A DNA stretch of 7,361 nt, taken from NCBI GenBank assembly GCA_021801305.1, contig JAJYYD010000117.1, positions 1 through 7,361 on the forward strand, written 5' to 3'. Of this stretch, positions 5,896-7,361 are shown piece by piece. Made by a program: the position numbers and the translations under genes. The notes under the pieces were generated by a model. It made no database searches. It was not told the DNA's origin and saw only the letters and a program-made list of their open reading frames with translations. The DNA comes from Thermoplasmata archaeon (lineage in GTDB: Archaea; Thermoplasmatota; Thermoplasmata; Thermoplasmatales; Thermoplasmataceae). Every line of letters begins with the position of its first letter. Position 1 is the first letter of the stretch.

Positions 5896-7056
5896 TTATA
5901 CCAGTTCAATAGTCAGATACCCGTTAATAAACTCTGCGTCCCCGGGACTCTTATCAGAAAGTGATTGCGGAAGATAGAACACTCTTCTCCAGTTTTCCAC
6001 TTCTATGACCAGTTCCCCACCCTTGTTGTAGAGATTAATAAGCTCTTTTTTCGCAAAAGGCAGCTTGACTTTGACATAATAACGGCCTGCCTTTCTGTAG
6101 TAGTCTATGGGCTTCCCCTTGTAGAACACATCCATTGGGTCGGAATTCCCGTATATTTTTTTAGACAGCCTACCCAGGTATTCCCTGCCAATGGGTTCTT
6201 CGTCCGAAAGATAGACTTTCATAACCTTTATTTCAAGGAACGATTCGTCGATTTCTTTTATTATTTCTTTCTGGTTTTCTTTCCACTTAAGGAAGAAATC
6301 GCCAACATCTTCAGTGAATATCTTGTTTACTATAAGGGAATCCACAGGATAACCATACAGGAGGAGGTAGGTGTAGGCCCTTTTTGTTTCATTGAAGGAC
6401 ATCCTGTCAGGGTTGCATACAAGCCTGATTGATGTTATGGTGTCATCTATCATTACTTCCCTTACTTTTCTCAGGTTTTTGTAAAGGCTGTCCATGCTAG
6501 CAAACACCGTATCATCAGGTATAGGCATGCCTATGATAGGCTTCATGAATGGCCTCACTATCTTTGCTGTTGTCCTGCCTATTGGAAAAACTTTCTCCAT
6601 GTACCATGACATCGCCTCAGGGAAAGATAAAAGTTTCAGGGCTTCACCGGTTGGTGCACTGTCCATTATTATTACATCATACTTGTTTGACTTCAGGTGA
6701 TCGTTGAGATAAAGGAGATGGGATGCCTCGTCAAATCCCGGAAGCGTTGCTATCTCTTCCGCCGAAACAGGATCCAGGCCCTGCGACTGAAAAAGCGCAG
6801 CCAGGTAAACCTTTAATTCTCCCCAGTGGGAGCTTATTGCTTCCACTACGCTAACCTCCTGTGCATCAAGATTTTTGAATATTGTTTTGACTTTCGGCCC
6901 TATTTCAGTATTCAGGGCGTCACCTAGACTGTGGGCAGGGTCTGTTGATATTATAAGTGTTGATTTCCCTGAATTTGCCAGTCCAACTGCCGTGGCTGCA
7001 GCCATGCTTGTCTTGCCTACCCCTCCTTTTCCTGTGTAAAGAATTATTCTTGCCAT
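5896..7056 (-). CDS. ArsA/Get3-family ATPase with C-terminal Hsp20-like domain
   Basis: This 386-residue SIMIBI-class ATPase has the deviant Walker A GKGGVGKT (9-16, with signature lysine K10 and P-loop K15), switch I DPAHSLGD (39-46), switch II DSAPTGEAL (132-140) and the A-loop region CNPDRMSFNETKR (214-226). All ATPase elements look intact. Residues about 314-386 form an Hsp20/alpha-crystallin-like domain (KVKLPF, LVIEVENWRR, INGYLTIEL), as known for some ArsA-family proteins. Only one cysteine (C214) is present, so the CxxC zinc motif of the Get3 dimer and the arsenite-binding cysteines of bacterial ArsA are missing. There is also a single ATPase domain, unlike the tandem ArsA, and no arsB or arsR nearby. 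Arsenite transport is therefore not supported; membrane-protein targeting or a chaperone role is more plausible but inferred. The ATG has a weak GGATGA Shine-Dalgarno 7 bases upstream and lies 36 bases after the prenyl synthase stop. Confidence 0.92.
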   Translation of the reverse strand: MARIILYTGKGGVGKTSMAAATAVGLANSGKSTLIISTDPAHSLGDALNTEIGPKVKTIFKNLDAQEVSVVEAISSHWGELKVYLAALFQSQGLDPVSAEEIATLPGFDEASHLLYLNDHLKSNKYDVIIMDSAPTGEALKLLSFPEAMSWYMEKVFPIGRTTAKIVRPFMKPIIGMPIPDDTVFASMDSLYKNLRKVREVMIDDTITSIRLVCNPDRMSFNETKRAYTYLLLYGYPVDSLIVNKIFTEDVGDFFLKWKENQKEIIKEIDESFLEIKVMKVYLSDEEPIGREYLGRLSKKIYGNSDPMDVFYKGKPIDYYRKAGRYYVKVKLPFAKKELINLYNKGGELVIEVENWRRVFYLPQSLSDKSPGDAEFINGYLTIELV

Positions 7057-7092
7057 TTTTCTTTCATCCTGCCTTTTTAATATCTGCCATGA

Positions 7093-7361
7093 TTATGCCA
7101 ATTCCTCTATTCTCTCAATGACTATGAGGGCCAACTCCATTAGAAGATCTATATCCGGGGATGTCCCGGTGTTCTTCAGGGCGTCCACTGCCTTTGCTAT
7201 GTAGCCCCTTGCCATCTTGAAGGAGTAATCAATTGATCCTGTCTCAAGAAAATAACTCTTAAGATTGAAATTTTCCCCTTGATCCTTCCCTTTTAGGCTC
7301 TCCTGAAGCATTTTTCTTTTATTTTCATCTGAGTTTTTAAGCGCATATATGATGGGAAGGG
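7093..7361 (-). CDS. Polyprenyl (geranylgeranyl-type) diphosphate synthase, C-terminal end only
   Basis: The frame runs open into the right window edge: the bases before the ATG at 7311 encode LPIIYALKNSDENKRK in the same frame, so that ATG is internal and about 89 residues of the C-terminus are visible. LPIIYAL corresponds to the helix after the second aspartate-rich region of trans-polyprenyl synthases (typically LPxIYAL or LPVxxAL), and ETGSIDYSFKMARGYIAKAVDAL matches the family's closing helices (ETGAxxYA...A...KAxxAL). These enzymes build C20 or C25 isoprenoid chains for archaeal membrane lipids. Both DDxxD motifs lie outside the window, so chain length cannot be judged. The gene reads in the same direction as the ATPase, 36 bases away, and may share its transcript. 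Confidence 0.83.
   Translation of the reverse strand, partial: LPIIYALKNSDENKRKMLQESLKGKDQGENFNLKSYFLETGSIDYSFKMARGYIAKAVDALKNTGTSPDIDLLMELALIVIERIEELA

Noticed and set aside
5965..6432. 155-residue + strand frame opposite the ATPase
   Set aside because: It is antisense to a strongly supported ATPase gene. Its phenylalanine-rich composition is the mirror of lysine codons, with no recognisable domain.
5896..7056. Arsenite-efflux ATPase function
   Set aside because: It has one ATPase domain rather than two, no arsenite-binding cysteines, a fused Hsp20-like domain, and no arsB or arsR neighbour.
7071..7083. TATA-like ATATTAAAAAGG upstream of the ATPase
   Set aside because: It lies only 18-27 bases before the ATG, too close for a leaderless transcript, and a weak Shine-Dalgarno already suggests read-through from the prenyl synthase gene.
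7064..7090. Mini-frame ATG...TGA of 8 codons between the prenyl synthase stop and the ATPase start
   Set aside because: It is too short to support as a gene and out of frame with the ATPase. Its end overlaps the ATPase Shine-Dalgarno region, so it could be a leader, but chance is more likely.

Overview
The window looks like a piece of an archaeal chromosome, most likely from the Thermoplasmata (a thermoacidophilic Thermoplasma/Ferroplasma-type lineage). The reasons are a polyprenyl diphosphate synthase next to an ArsA/Get3-type ATPase, a methionine synthase split into two proteins, archaeal TATA-like boxes close to start codons, a Shine-Dalgarno sequence of GAGGTGATC type, and a cell-surface protein rich in N-glycosylation sequons. 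The lineage is an inference from gene content and style. No rRNA, tRNA, mobile element or CRISPR array is visible.

Layout. At the left edge (1-1175, + strand) lies the 3' part of a gene for a large extracytoplasmic, probably glycosylated, C-terminally membrane-anchored protein. Everything else is on the minus strand. Read in transcription order from the right edge, it begins with the C-terminal end of a polyprenyl (probably geranylgeranyl) diphosphate synthase (7361-7093). Next come an ArsA/Get3-like ATPase with a C-terminal Hsp20-like domain (7056-5896) and a directly abutting small charged protein of unknown function (5895-5674). An aldehyde dehydrogenase of the ALDH7 (antiquitin) family with its own probable promoter follows (5575-4031). 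Last is a three-gene methionine cluster: a MetF-like methylenetetrahydropterin reductase (3967-3131), the N-terminal half of MetE as its own protein (3129-2212), and the catalytic C-terminal half of MetE (2212-1172). This cluster meets the + strand surface gene tail to tail, with the two stop codons interlocked in one TTAA.

How the genes work together. MetF would make the methyl-pterin, and the two MetE halves, translationally coupled at a TGATG junction, would together move the methyl group to homocysteine to give methionine. The ALDH7 enzyme keeps the residues that recognise alpha-aminoadipate semialdehyde in characterised relatives, but no lysine-catabolism neighbour is visible, so its pathway is open. 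The ATPase and its small partner appear to form a separate unit, plausibly in handling of hydrophobic or membrane proteins. The arsenite-pump label often attached to this family is not supported here.

The points most worth a second look are the split-MetE/MetF operon with an inverted repeat at its promoter, the Get3-like/Hsp20 fusion that lacks the CxxC zinc motif and carries a tightly coupled unknown small gene, and a second inverted repeat just upstream of the ALDH promoter. All intergenic gaps are shorter than 300 bases. I found nothing that clearly amounts to a wholly new system.
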